DNA of 64,000 bases, taken from NCBI RefSeq assembly GCF_001613545.1, contig NZ_BDCO01000003.1, positions 496,001 through 560,000 on the forward strand. The letters run 5' to 3'. Numbering within the stretch: position 1 is the stretch's first letter; each line of letters opens with the position of its first letter. The notes beneath the pieces were generated by a model. That model saw only the letters and a list, made by a program, of their open reading frames with translations. It was not told the origin of the DNA and made no database searches. The DNA is from Terrimicrobium sacchariphilum (lineage in GTDB: Bacteria > Verrucomicrobiota > Verrucomicrobiia > Chthoniobacterales > Terrimicrobiaceae). Both the position numbers and the translations under genes were made by a program. This document shows positions 27,883 to 35,792 of the stretch, piece after piece.

Positions 27883-27897
27883 ATTAGTAAATCTAAT
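27883..27897. promoter_or_regulatory. Palindrome ATTAG-N5-CTAAT upstream of malic enzyme
   Basis: The 15-bp element ATTAGTAAATCTAAT lies 37 bp before the malic enzyme start codon, with perfect 5-bp arms. The same pattern overlaps the sdhCAB promoter, which makes a shared regulator possible. AT-richness of promoters could also explain the match. Confidence 0.35.
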
Positions 27898-27955
27898 ACA
27901 AGCCCGGAACAGGCGTTCGGTCCCCGCCCTTGCCGGGCAAAATTTTCTTCTTCGA

Positions 27956-28882
27956 CTACGAGGCTGCTGGCAGCGGAGGCACTTGAGACTGAGCGGGTTC
28001 CTCTGCGGCGAGCAGGCGCTTGAGCAGGCCGTCTTTATCGGGCGGGATCACGGTCAGAGCGACATCGCCGTGAAGCATCTTTTCCGTTTCGAGGATTTCA
28101 AAAACCGCATTCAGGATCTCCCGGTCGGCGGCGATTTCCTGAATGGCCTTGCCGACGAGGTACGGGCGTACGGCGGCGGCGTGGGCAAATTCCTTTGCAG
28201 CCGTGCGCTCCGCTCCACTGCGAATGATGGCGACCTGGTTGGCACCCTGCTGGCGGATGGCGGAGGTGACCTGCCTGAGGCGGTTGACCACCTTTTGCTC
28301 GATCTGCTGGATCATCTGCTGATCGCGGAAGTGGACCTTGCGGATGTAGACCGAGCCGAGCTGGTATCCCCAGGCGATGGACTTGGGCGAGACCTCATCG
28401 CGCACGCGGTGGCTCATCGAGTGGCGGTCCTCAAGCAGGCTCTGCAGCGGCATGTTGCTCAGGCAGCGCACGGCGGCATTGCGGACGTTGGCGCGCAGGG
28501 AACCGCGCGGATCGGTATTGCGAAAGAGGTACTCCACCGGGTCGGACACAGCCATCTCGTACCAGACGCCGATGCCCATGGGCGTTCCCTCCTCGGAGTT
28601 GACCGGCTGGCTGCGGAGGTACTCCTGATCGATGCGCATGTCGACCTTGCGCACGCCGCCGAAGAACCGGATGAGCAGGCTTTGCGGTCCGATCTTGAGT
28701 GGCAGGAAGTGCAGGCCGGGCTCGGAGAGCACTCCCACGACCCGCCCGAAAAGCAGAAACACCTGGGATTCGCGCTCCTGGACGACGGCGAAGAGGCAGA
28801 AAAACTCTGCCAGCCCCATCAGCGCGGGAACGGCAATGAGGCAAAAGAAAAAGGTGACAAAGGCGACGGCGAGAAAGGTCAT
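27956..28882 (-). CDS. SPFH/Band 7 membrane protein, downstream partner
   Basis: A 308-residue protein with an N-terminal hydrophobic segment (about residues 1-33), a Band 7 domain (about 35-230; QVFLLFGRVVGVLSEPGLHFLP is its typical first beta hairpin) and an Ala/Glu-rich C-terminal helix. Such proteins form large membrane-associated assemblies that scaffold or control proteases. It overlaps the upstream SPFH gene by 4 bp (ATGA), so the pair is probably made and assembled together, as with HflK and HflC; no FtsH gene is in the window. Confidence 0.8.
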   Translation of the reverse strand: MTFLAVAFVTFFFCLIAVPALMGLAEFFCLFAVVQERESQVFLLFGRVVGVLSEPGLHFLPLKIGPQSLLIRFFGGVRKVDMRIDQEYLRSQPVNSEEGTPMGIGVWYEMAVSDPVEYLFRNTDPRGSLRANVRNAAVRCLSNMPLQSLLEDRHSMSHRVRDEVSPKSIAWGYQLGSVYIRKVHFRDQQMIQQIEQKVVNRLRQVTSAIRQQGANQVAIIRSGAERTAAKEFAHAAAVRPYLVGKAIQEIAADREILNAVFEILETEKMLHGDVALTVIPPDKDGLLKRLLAAEEPAQSQVPPLPAAS

Positions 28883-29856
28883 GACTTTGCCTCCACGATG
28901 ATGCGGCGGGCGCGCTTGTAGAGATCGAGGCGTACGTTTCTCAGATAGCCGGGAATGGCATCGGGGCCGCTTTGCTTGAGCTGGCGGAGTTGCTCGGCCA
29001 GCCAGTTGAGCGGTTCGACCTCGGCTTCCGCGTTCATGGTCTGGATTTCCACGGCGCGGCGGCTTTCCTCGATACGCTGGTCGGCGAGGGCCTGGGCCAC
29101 GCTGATCTCGGAGGAAACTTCGTTGTGCGCGGTGTTGATCGCGGCGAGTGCGCCGTCGATCTGCGGCGGCGGGTCGATGCCGGTGATGAGCGAGGCGTCG
29201 AGGACGATGCCATAGCGTGCGGCGGAGCTGCGGCAGTGCTGGTCCATCTGCTCGTTGAGGAGATTCAAGTTCTTGCGCAGGTCGTTAATCGAGATGCCCT
29301 CGAGGTGCTGTTCGCCGGAGGTGTTATCCTCCGGCGCGCGGAAGGTCGCGATGCGTTCCCGCAGCACGGAAACGAAATATCCCATCACGTGGGCGATGGG
29401 GTTCTTCACGCCGAAGAGGAAGGCATAGAGATTCGCCTCGCAAATGCTGAAGCGGATCTGCCCGGTGACGCCGATATTGAGTTGATCCTGCGTCACGGCC
29501 TCGAGGACCATGCCACCCTGGTTGGCGTCGGGTGTCTCGGGATCGTAGGCGATGCTGGCGGTCGCAATGGCGATGTTGACCTTGTGCACTTTTTGCCAGG
29601 GCCAGCGGAAATATGGGCCGCCGGGCGGGATCACCTGGATTTGCGGAAAGATATAGCGCTCGCGGTCCGTCTCGGAGAGATCATCCGCGAGGGGAGTGTC
29701 GAGTGTGCTTCCCTTCAGCCGTTGAGCCCGGCCAAAGCTGGTGATGACCGCACGCTCGTTGGGCGCGACGGTATAGAAACCGAGGGCGAGCGAGCGGAAG
29801 ATAAGATAAGCCGTTAATCCGAAGAGTAACCCGAAGAAGATCTCGATGCTGGTCAC
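28879..29856 (-). CDS. SPFH/Band 7 membrane protein, upstream partner
   Basis: A 325-residue protein with one N-terminal membrane helix (about residues 5-28) and a Band 7 domain starting YTVAPNERAVITSFGRAQ, then a helical region rich in Ala, Glu and Gln (EISVAQALADQRIEESRRAVE) typical of the stalk that packs the oligomer. It is the first gene of a two-gene operon with the other SPFH protein. The sequence is not close enough to HflK, HflC or QmcA to name by eye. The terminator of the GH94 gene lies in its upstream region. Confidence 0.8.
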   Translation of the reverse strand: MTSIEIFFGLLFGLTAYLIFRSLALGFYTVAPNERAVITSFGRAQRLKGSTLDTPLADDLSETDRERYIFPQIQVIPPGGPYFRWPWQKVHKVNIAIATASIAYDPETPDANQGGMVLEAVTQDQLNIGVTGQIRFSICEANLYAFLFGVKNPIAHVMGYFVSVLRERIATFRAPEDNTSGEQHLEGISINDLRKNLNLLNEQMDQHCRSSAARYGIVLDASLITGIDPPPQIDGALAAINTAHNEVSSEISVAQALADQRIEESRRAVEIQTMNAEAEVEPLNWLAEQLRQLKQSGPDAIPGYLRNVRLDLYKRARRIIVEAKS

Positions 29857-29923
29857 GGCGGGGTGTTTTGCCCGTTATCGGGAAACGCCCCAAGGGAGGC
29901 AAGTGCCGAATTGAAAACACAAG

Positions 29924-29962
29924 GAACCGGTCGCACGCCTGAGCGGGTGGCGCGACCGGTTC
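29924..29962 (-). terminator. Rho-independent terminator of the GH94 gene
   Basis: GAACCGGTCGC (29924-29934) and GCGACCGGTTC (29952-29962) form a perfect 11-bp stem with a 17-nt loop, 18 bp beyond the GH94 stop codon. On the minus strand the stem is followed by CTTGTGTTTTC, a U-rich tail. It insulates the SPFH operon from the carbohydrate genes. Confidence 0.78.
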
Positions 29963-29980
29963 TGTAAGTTTCTACTAAGC

Positions 29981-32428
29981 TTAGGCGAGTACGGCCTCGA
30001 CCGTTACAGTCCGACCGGCCGGGGCTGTCGGTATGATGTTGCCAGGGACCATCTGGCCATCGACCACGAGCGAAGTAATGCCCTTCGATTTGCCGGAGGG
30101 ATTTTTCACCGTGATGTCATAAGTCGCGCCGCGGAATTTGCGGGTGACCTTGAACTCCGGCCAGTGGGACGGAATGCACGGATCGAGGCGCAGCCCGGTG
30201 TAGTCGGGCTGGATGCCGCAGAATCCCTGGCTGACCGTCAGGAAGGTCCATGCCGCGCAGCCGGTGAGCCATGCATTTTTGGCTTCGCCCGGGTTGGCGG
30301 CGTCCTTGCCCGCGATCATCTGGCTGTAGACGTAGGGTTCCGCGCGATAGGTATCGATGATGTCTTCCTTCGCGGCCGGGCAGATCGAGAGATAGTACAG
30401 GAAGGCGCGGTCGCCGTCGCCCAGCTTCATCAGGGCAAACTGAATCCACGGGTTGTTGTGGCAGAATACGCCGGCATTCTCTTTGTAGCCCGGCGGATAG
30501 CTGGAGACCTCGCCCAGCTCGACGTGATACTCGCTGTACGCGGGCTGTTGCAGCACGCAGCCATGCTCGAAGAAAAGGTGCTCGTGCACGCTGTCGAGCG
30601 CAGTGCGGGCGCGTCCGTCCTCGATGCCGACTCCGCCAAGGATGCACCATCCCTGGCTCTCGATGTAAATGCGGCCTTCCTCGTTGACGGCGGAGCCGAC
30701 CGGCTTGCCGTAGGCGTCGTAGGCGCGGACGAACCACTTTCCATCCCAGCCGTGCTGGTCGACGGCGGAGAGGATTGTGTCGTATCCGGCCCGAATGCGC
30801 GCGGCATCCCCCGCTTGGCCGAGATGGTCGTAGAGACCGGCCAGCAGATCGGAGGCGTTGAGAAACAGTCCGGCGATCATTACGGATTCCGCCACCTTGT
30901 CATCGGCTCCATGCCCTGCGAGCTGGAAGGATTCGTTCGGCTCGGTCGAGAAGCAGTTGAGGTTCAGGCAATCGTTCCAGTCGGCGTGGCCGATGAGCGG
31001 GAGGCCGTGCGGCCCGACATTCTCCAGGCAGTAGCGGATGGAGAGTTCCAGATGGTCGAGCAGCGTGCCGGATTTGGCATCATCCGGCTGGTCGGCATAG
31101 CCGATATCCTCGCTGAGTATTGACGTATCCCCGGTTTCCTTGATGTACGCGCAGGTGGAGAGGACAAGCCAGAGATGGTCGTCCATGAACCCTCCGCCGA
31201 TGTCGGCGTTGCCCTTCTTGGTGAGCGGTTGGTACTGGTGAAAGCACAGTCCGCTGGACATCTGCGTGGCGGCGATGTCGAGCACGCGCTGGCGGGCCTT
31301 CTCCGGCACCATGTGGACAAAGCCGAGGATGTCCTGGTTGGAGTCACGGTAGCCCATACCTCGCCCGATGCCGGTCTCGAACAGCGAGGCCGAGCGGCTG
31401 AGGTTGAAGGTGGTCATGCACTGCACCTGGTTCCAGATGTTCCCCATGCGGTTGAGTTCCGGGCTGGGGCTTTGCACCTGGAAGACACCGAGGCGTTCAT
31501 CCCAACGGGTCGTCATATCGGTGAAGGCGCGGTCGACGTCTTTGACGTCGCTGTACTTCTCCATGATGGCCCGGCCAGCCGCCTTGTTCATGACGAAGGG
31601 AGCGTCGAATTTCGCTGCGTCGCCGACCTCGACGTAACCGAGGACGAAGGTGAAGACCTTCTCCTCTCCGCCAGCGAGATGCAGATCGAGGGAGTGGGAC
31701 CCGATGGGATTCCAGCCATGCGCGATGGAGTTAGCGGATTTCCCGGCCAGGACGACCTTTGGATCGTGCAGGCCGTTGTGAACGCCGACAAAGGCGTCGC
31801 GCGAGGTGTCAAAGCCGGCCACGGGATGCGTGCAGCCAAAGATGGTGTAATGACTGCGCCGTTCGCGGTATTCCGTTTTGTGATAGATCACGCCGTCCTC
31901 CTGCTCGACCTCGCCGATCGAGTAGGTGCGCTGGTAGTTCGTCGCGTCGTTCTGGGCCTCGTAGAGACAGAATTCAATGAAGCTGAAGAGCTGGATGTCG
32001 CGGGCCTGGCCGGATTTGTTGCGGACGGTGGTCTTCCACAGTTCCACCGTCTCGTTGTTGGGAATGAAAAAGAGCACCTCGACCTCGATGCCGTTCTTCT
32101 CTGCCGTGATGCGGCTGTAGCCGAGGCCATGGCGGCACTCGTAACGATCCAGCGCCGTACGGGTCGGTTTCCATGTCGGATTCCAGATCGTGTCGCCGTC
32201 CTTGATGTAGAGGTATCGCCCGTTATTGTCGTACGGGATCTCGTTGTAGCGGTAGCGGGTGAGGCGGCGAAGCTTGGCGTCGCGGTAAAAGGTATAGCCG
32301 CCGCCGGTATTCGTGCAGAGGCCGAAGAGGTCGTCCTGGCCGAGATAGTTCAGCCAGGGGAGCGGTGTGTCCGGGCGCGTGATGACGTATTCCCGGTTGT
32401 CGTCGTCGAAGTAACCGTAAGGATTCAC
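29981..32428 (-). CDS. Cellobiose phosphorylase (GH94)
   Basis: An 815-residue cytoplasmic phosphorylase that splits cellobiose with phosphate into glucose 1-phosphate and glucose. It follows the known cellobiose phosphorylases closely from the first residues (YGYFDDDNREYVITRPDTPL, WLNYLGQDDLFGL, NTGGGYTFYRDAKLRRLTRY). The active-site segments RGMGYRDSNQDILGF (about 356-370) and HADWNDCLN with the general acid Asp486 are intact. No signal peptide is present, so cellobiose must be imported. Other GH94 specificities exist, but the N-terminal similarity favours cellobiose. It starts 26 bp after the beta-glucuronidase stop and ends at a strong terminator. Confidence 0.9.
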   Translation of the reverse strand: MNPYGYFDDDNREYVITRPDTPLPWLNYLGQDDLFGLCTNTGGGYTFYRDAKLRRLTRYRYNEIPYDNNGRYLYIKDGDTIWNPTWKPTRTALDRYECRHGLGYSRITAEKNGIEVEVLFFIPNNETVELWKTTVRNKSGQARDIQLFSFIEFCLYEAQNDATNYQRTYSIGEVEQEDGVIYHKTEYRERRSHYTIFGCTHPVAGFDTSRDAFVGVHNGLHDPKVVLAGKSANSIAHGWNPIGSHSLDLHLAGGEEKVFTFVLGYVEVGDAAKFDAPFVMNKAAGRAIMEKYSDVKDVDRAFTDMTTRWDERLGVFQVQSPSPELNRMGNIWNQVQCMTTFNLSRSASLFETGIGRGMGYRDSNQDILGFVHMVPEKARQRVLDIAATQMSSGLCFHQYQPLTKKGNADIGGGFMDDHLWLVLSTCAYIKETGDTSILSEDIGYADQPDDAKSGTLLDHLELSIRYCLENVGPHGLPLIGHADWNDCLNLNCFSTEPNESFQLAGHGADDKVAESVMIAGLFLNASDLLAGLYDHLGQAGDAARIRAGYDTILSAVDQHGWDGKWFVRAYDAYGKPVGSAVNEEGRIYIESQGWCILGGVGIEDGRARTALDSVHEHLFFEHGCVLQQPAYSEYHVELGEVSSYPPGYKENAGVFCHNNPWIQFALMKLGDGDRAFLYYLSICPAAKEDIIDTYRAEPYVYSQMIAGKDAANPGEAKNAWLTGCAAWTFLTVSQGFCGIQPDYTGLRLDPCIPSHWPEFKVTRKFRGATYDITVKNPSGKSKGITSLVVDGQMVPGNIIPTAPAGRTVTVEAVLA

Positions 32429-32454
32429 AGAGGAGGGTGGGTTGGGGAGGGGAA

Positions 32455-34245
32455 TTAGTTTATTTTTTTACGAGGTTCACTCCAGCGCTTTCGTAAAGCA
32501 TGAGCCGCCGCCTTGGGCTGGCGCTGGCGGGTGAAGACGCCTTTTTTGTTGCCGATGACCCGGCTGACGCCCTGTTTGGTCGCGAAGTCCGCAAAATTCC
32601 AAACATGCTCTCCGATAACGAAATGGAGCCGGTCAAAGCCCTTGTGAAAGTTCTCCAGCATGGCCACTTGATACTCCTCGCTGAACATGACCGGAGGATC
32701 GGCATGAAAGCCGGCGATGGTGTCGGCGCCATATTCACTAATGATGAGCGGCTTTTGAAAATGCTCGTGCCACGGAGTGAGTTCCGCCACGGTTTGCAAC
32801 TCGATCAACTCCAGGTGGCCGGGGTCTGAGTACCAACTGTGGTAGCGATTGATGCACATCACGTCGACATGCTGAAAGGGATGGCACTCGGCGGGCTTCA
32901 CCACGTCGCCGATGACGAGCGTGACCGGCCGGGTGGGATCGAGCCTGCGGGTTTCCGCCACGACCTCGCCCCAGTAGTCGCCCGCCTTGGGCTCATTGAC
33001 GATGGGTTCGTTGCCCACGCTCCACATCACGACGCAGGGGTGGTTCTTGTCGCGAGTGATGAGTTCGCGCATGACCTGCTTGTGGTGGGCGAGGGTGCGC
33101 GACGAGATGCGCTCCTCGCTGTAGGTGGGCTCGGCGGGATTGTCGGACCGCATTCCCACGGCGGGGGATTCGTCGATGATCACCATGCCGGTGCGATCCG
33201 CAAGCTGGAGGATTTCCTCGGAGTAGGGATAATGCGAGGTGCGGAAGGAATTCGCCCCGATCCAGTTCATGAGGTTGAAGTCCTTGATGTTGAGCGCGTG
33301 GTCGAGGCCGCGGCCCTTCAGGTCCATGTCCTCGTGCTTGCAGCAGCCCTGGAAATAAAACGGCTCGTCGTTGATGAAGAACTGCGTGTCGGTCACCCGC
33401 ACCGTACGAACGCCGAAGGTCTCGCGGTAGATGTCCACGACAGCGCCCGTGCTGACTGTGGCTTTTGCCTCCAGCGTGTAAAGGTAGGCCTGGCCGGGCT
33501 TCCAAAGCGTGACGTTTTCGATCTTCAGGGTGCCTGACGCCTCGGCGGCGGCAGCGACCTCGCGGCCCAGTTCATCGAGAATGCGCACGGTAATCCGGGC
33601 GGAGTCGCCCGTGGTGGTCACGGCGTAATCGACGATGCCAGTGCAGCCCTCGCTGTTCGCGCGAATGGCTATGTCCTCAATGCGGGTCGGCGAGGTGGCG
33701 GTCAATACCACCGGGCGGCTGAGGCCGGAGTAGTTGAAAAAGTCGAACTGGATCTCCTGGATGCGATATCCCGGAGGGTGGTTCATGTCGTCGTACGTGC
33801 GGATGAAGCCCGGCGGCAGGGTGTCCCAGGTGAGGATGTTGTTCACCACGACGGTAACGCGGTTTTCCGCTCCGTAGGTGACGATGTCGGAGATGTCGGC
33901 GGCGAATGGCAGGTGGCCGCCCTTGTGCGCGACGACCTCGCGTCCATTCACCCACGCCACTGCGTTATGCTCGGCGCTCGAAAAGCGAATGCTCACCCGC
34001 TTGCCGCGCCAGGAGGAGGGGACGTAGAAGGTGCGTTCGTACCAGACGTCGCCGATGTGATCGCGAATGGTGATGTCCTGGGTGAGGTCGTTGTAACTCG
34101 CTGGCACCGGCATCGGCATGGTGTCGGAGAGAGGCTGGCGGAACCACTCTTCGTCGCGGCCCGTCGAGTGGCGATCGACGCGGAAGTTCCAGACTCCCGA
34201 GAGGTCTTTGACTTCGCGGGTTTCGTTTTCTTGGGGATAGAGCAT
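32455..34245 (-). CDS. uidA: Beta-glucuronidase (GH2)
   Basis: A 596-residue enzyme aligned almost without gaps to E. coli GUS by residue number. The jelly-roll domain starts at TREVKDLSGVWNF. The TIM barrel holds the acid/base Glu413 in GNEP and the nucleophile Glu504 in SEYG. The NKK segment at 566-568 (GNKKGVFTR) is the motif that contacts the glucuronate carboxylate and separates glucuronidases from galactosidases. The loop that is extended in gut bacterial enzymes is short here. There is no signal peptide, so it acts on imported glucuronides. It lies between the SGNH hydrolase and GH94 genes, with 20 and 26 bp gaps, as one operon. Confidence 0.92.
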   Translation of the reverse strand: MLYPQENETREVKDLSGVWNFRVDRHSTGRDEEWFRQPLSDTMPMPVPASYNDLTQDITIRDHIGDVWYERTFYVPSSWRGKRVSIRFSSAEHNAVAWVNGREVVAHKGGHLPFAADISDIVTYGAENRVTVVVNNILTWDTLPPGFIRTYDDMNHPPGYRIQEIQFDFFNYSGLSRPVVLTATSPTRIEDIAIRANSEGCTGIVDYAVTTTGDSARITVRILDELGREVAAAAEASGTLKIENVTLWKPGQAYLYTLEAKATVSTGAVVDIYRETFGVRTVRVTDTQFFINDEPFYFQGCCKHEDMDLKGRGLDHALNIKDFNLMNWIGANSFRTSHYPYSEEILQLADRTGMVIIDESPAVGMRSDNPAEPTYSEERISSRTLAHHKQVMRELITRDKNHPCVVMWSVGNEPIVNEPKAGDYWGEVVAETRRLDPTRPVTLVIGDVVKPAECHPFQHVDVMCINRYHSWYSDPGHLELIELQTVAELTPWHEHFQKPLIISEYGADTIAGFHADPPVMFSEEYQVAMLENFHKGFDRLHFVIGEHVWNFADFATKQGVSRVIGNKKGVFTRQRQPKAAAHALRKRWSEPRKKIN

Positions 34246-34265
34246 GGGATGGTTGAGTGAAAGGG

Positions 34266-35648
34266 TTAGCGCGAAGCGGCGCTGGCATCGTCGACTTTGA
34301 TCTTGAGCAGCGCCTCGCGCAGCGGCGGCGCGAGCAGGGCATAACCCGCCGGGCGCGGATGAGTGCCGTCGCCCGTTGCGTAGGCCTTCGTTCCATTCGT
34401 GATCCAGAGATGTGAATTCTCCGGATCAGCCACGGGTGTGAGCGTGTCGACCAGGGTGTCGATCTTTCCTTCGGCGAGAGCCTTGGACAGGAGGTCATTG
34501 AGCTGGTCGCGTGCTTCGCCAGGTCCCCAGCCTGGGTTGGGCGTCTGATCCGCGGCGCTGGCCCATTGGCGATCCGTCGACGATGTGCGAGGCATCAGGC
34601 GGGTGCGGACGATCTTTTGCACTCCGGCCTCGCGGGCGGTGTTCCAAATGCTCTGGAGACGCTCGTAAACGCCTTGGGGGTTGGCCTTGCTTCCATTGGA
34701 GCCGATGTCATTGGTGCCGAATTCCTCCACGACCACATTGGCGAAGGGCAGTAGTTGGGCCTGCCGATCGTGCCTGGCGACCCATGTGGCGGCGGTCTCG
34801 CCGGAGCGCGTCAGGTTGAGCATGGCGATGGCGTTGGCTCCCTTTTCATCGACGGCGGCGCGATTGAAGAATCCGAAGCCCGATATCACCGACACGGGAT
34901 TCTCGGAATCGCCCATGCCGAAAAGAATGCTGTCGCCCAGGCCGATGACCGAGAGGTGGCCGGGTTCCGTATAGCGACCGAGAAAAAGCAGAGGCAGACC
35001 TGCGGGGCGTGCGTTGGCTCCGGGAATCGCGGGCAGTGGACCGGCGACATCTTTGGCTCCTGGCTCTTTCGTTCCGTCGTAAACGAGGAATCGCGACCCA
35101 CTGTAGCTTGCCGGAGTGCCAACCGGCAGCGAGCCGCCGGACGGAATGCTGCCCTTGGCATGGACCCAGAAAATCTCATCTCGCGAGGGTGGCGTGCCCT
35201 GCCAGACCGAGGACGGCACGGGATCTGACAAATGATATGGGGCGACGTCGTTGGCTGGCATGACAAGCTGACGCCCGCCGGTAAAGGTCAGTGGAACGAT
35301 CTGGCCGGTGCTGCCGCGCTCCAGCCACGCGTATTCAATCGTCACCGGGCTGGGGTTCGGCGCCTCCATCGATGTCGTGTGCAGCCAGTTCATGAAGCCG
35401 ATGGTGATTTCTGAAACCGGACCGCCCAGCATGTGCGGGGTGCGCTGCCAGTAGGCGGATACCGGCCCCGCCTGTTTGTAAGCCCCGACGCCAATGCGTC
35501 CTCCGGTGCCGACGACGCGCAAGGGATGATCGGCAGCGACGGCATCAAGGGACAGAAAGACGGAAAGCAGGAGCCCTGCGACACCCGCGCGTGTCATCCG
35601 GCGTCGGAGAACGGGCGCGTAAAGCCTGGGGAGAGGGTGGAAAAACAT
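34266..35648 (-). CDS. Exported SGNH/GDSL-type hydrolase
   Basis: A 460-residue protein with a signal peptide whose hydrophobic core is RAGVAGLLLSVFLSLDAVAA. The C-terminal half carries the SGNH blocks: GLGDSILFGMG (nucleophile Ser), a Gly block in LTRSGETAATW, FGTNDIG (Asn) and DGTHPRP (Asp and His). Such enzymes are usually esterases that remove acetyl or other acyl groups from polysaccharides. The N-terminal 200 residues look beta-rich and may bind carbohydrate. ATG at 35648 is chosen because the open frame upstream crosses the AT-rich promoter region. It is the first gene of the operon with uidA and GH94. Confidence 0.75.
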   Translation of the reverse strand: MFFHPLPRLYAPVLRRRMTRAGVAGLLLSVFLSLDAVAADHPLRVVGTGGRIGVGAYKQAGPVSAYWQRTPHMLGGPVSEITIGFMNWLHTTSMEAPNPSPVTIEYAWLERGSTGQIVPLTFTGGRQLVMPANDVAPYHLSDPVPSSVWQGTPPSRDEIFWVHAKGSIPSGGSLPVGTPASYSGSRFLVYDGTKEPGAKDVAGPLPAIPGANARPAGLPLLFLGRYTEPGHLSVIGLGDSILFGMGDSENPVSVISGFGFFNRAAVDEKGANAIAMLNLTRSGETAATWVARHDRQAQLLPFANVVVEEFGTNDIGSNGSKANPQGVYERLQSIWNTAREAGVQKIVRTRLMPRTSSTDRQWASAADQTPNPGWGPGEARDQLNDLLSKALAEGKIDTLVDTLTPVADPENSHLWITNGTKAYATGDGTHPRPAGYALLAPPLREALLKIKVDDASAASR

Positions 35649-35659
35649 GAAAGGAGAAG

Positions 35660-35681
35660 TGCTATATAAATGCATTGCTAT
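35660..35681. promoter_or_regulatory. Divergent control region with two TGCTAT half-sites
   Basis: TGCTAT occurs at 35660-35665 and again at 35676-35681, flanking AATGCAT, in the 144-bp gap between the divergent SGNH hydrolase and FAD oxidoreductase genes. Read on the minus strand, ATAGC-AATGCATTT resembles the element before the PEP-CTERM gene. A further ATATAGC lies at 35763-35770. The nearby GntR/LacI-type regulator is the natural candidate to bind here. Confidence 0.4.
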
Positions 35682-35792
35682 TCGCTGGATTGCAACTTCA
35701 AACACCGAATGCGACCCAATGTTTATCGGCTGTTTTCCGCAACCCAAGGTTGACACAGCAATAATATAGCCAAAGATGAGGGAACTTCTCCC

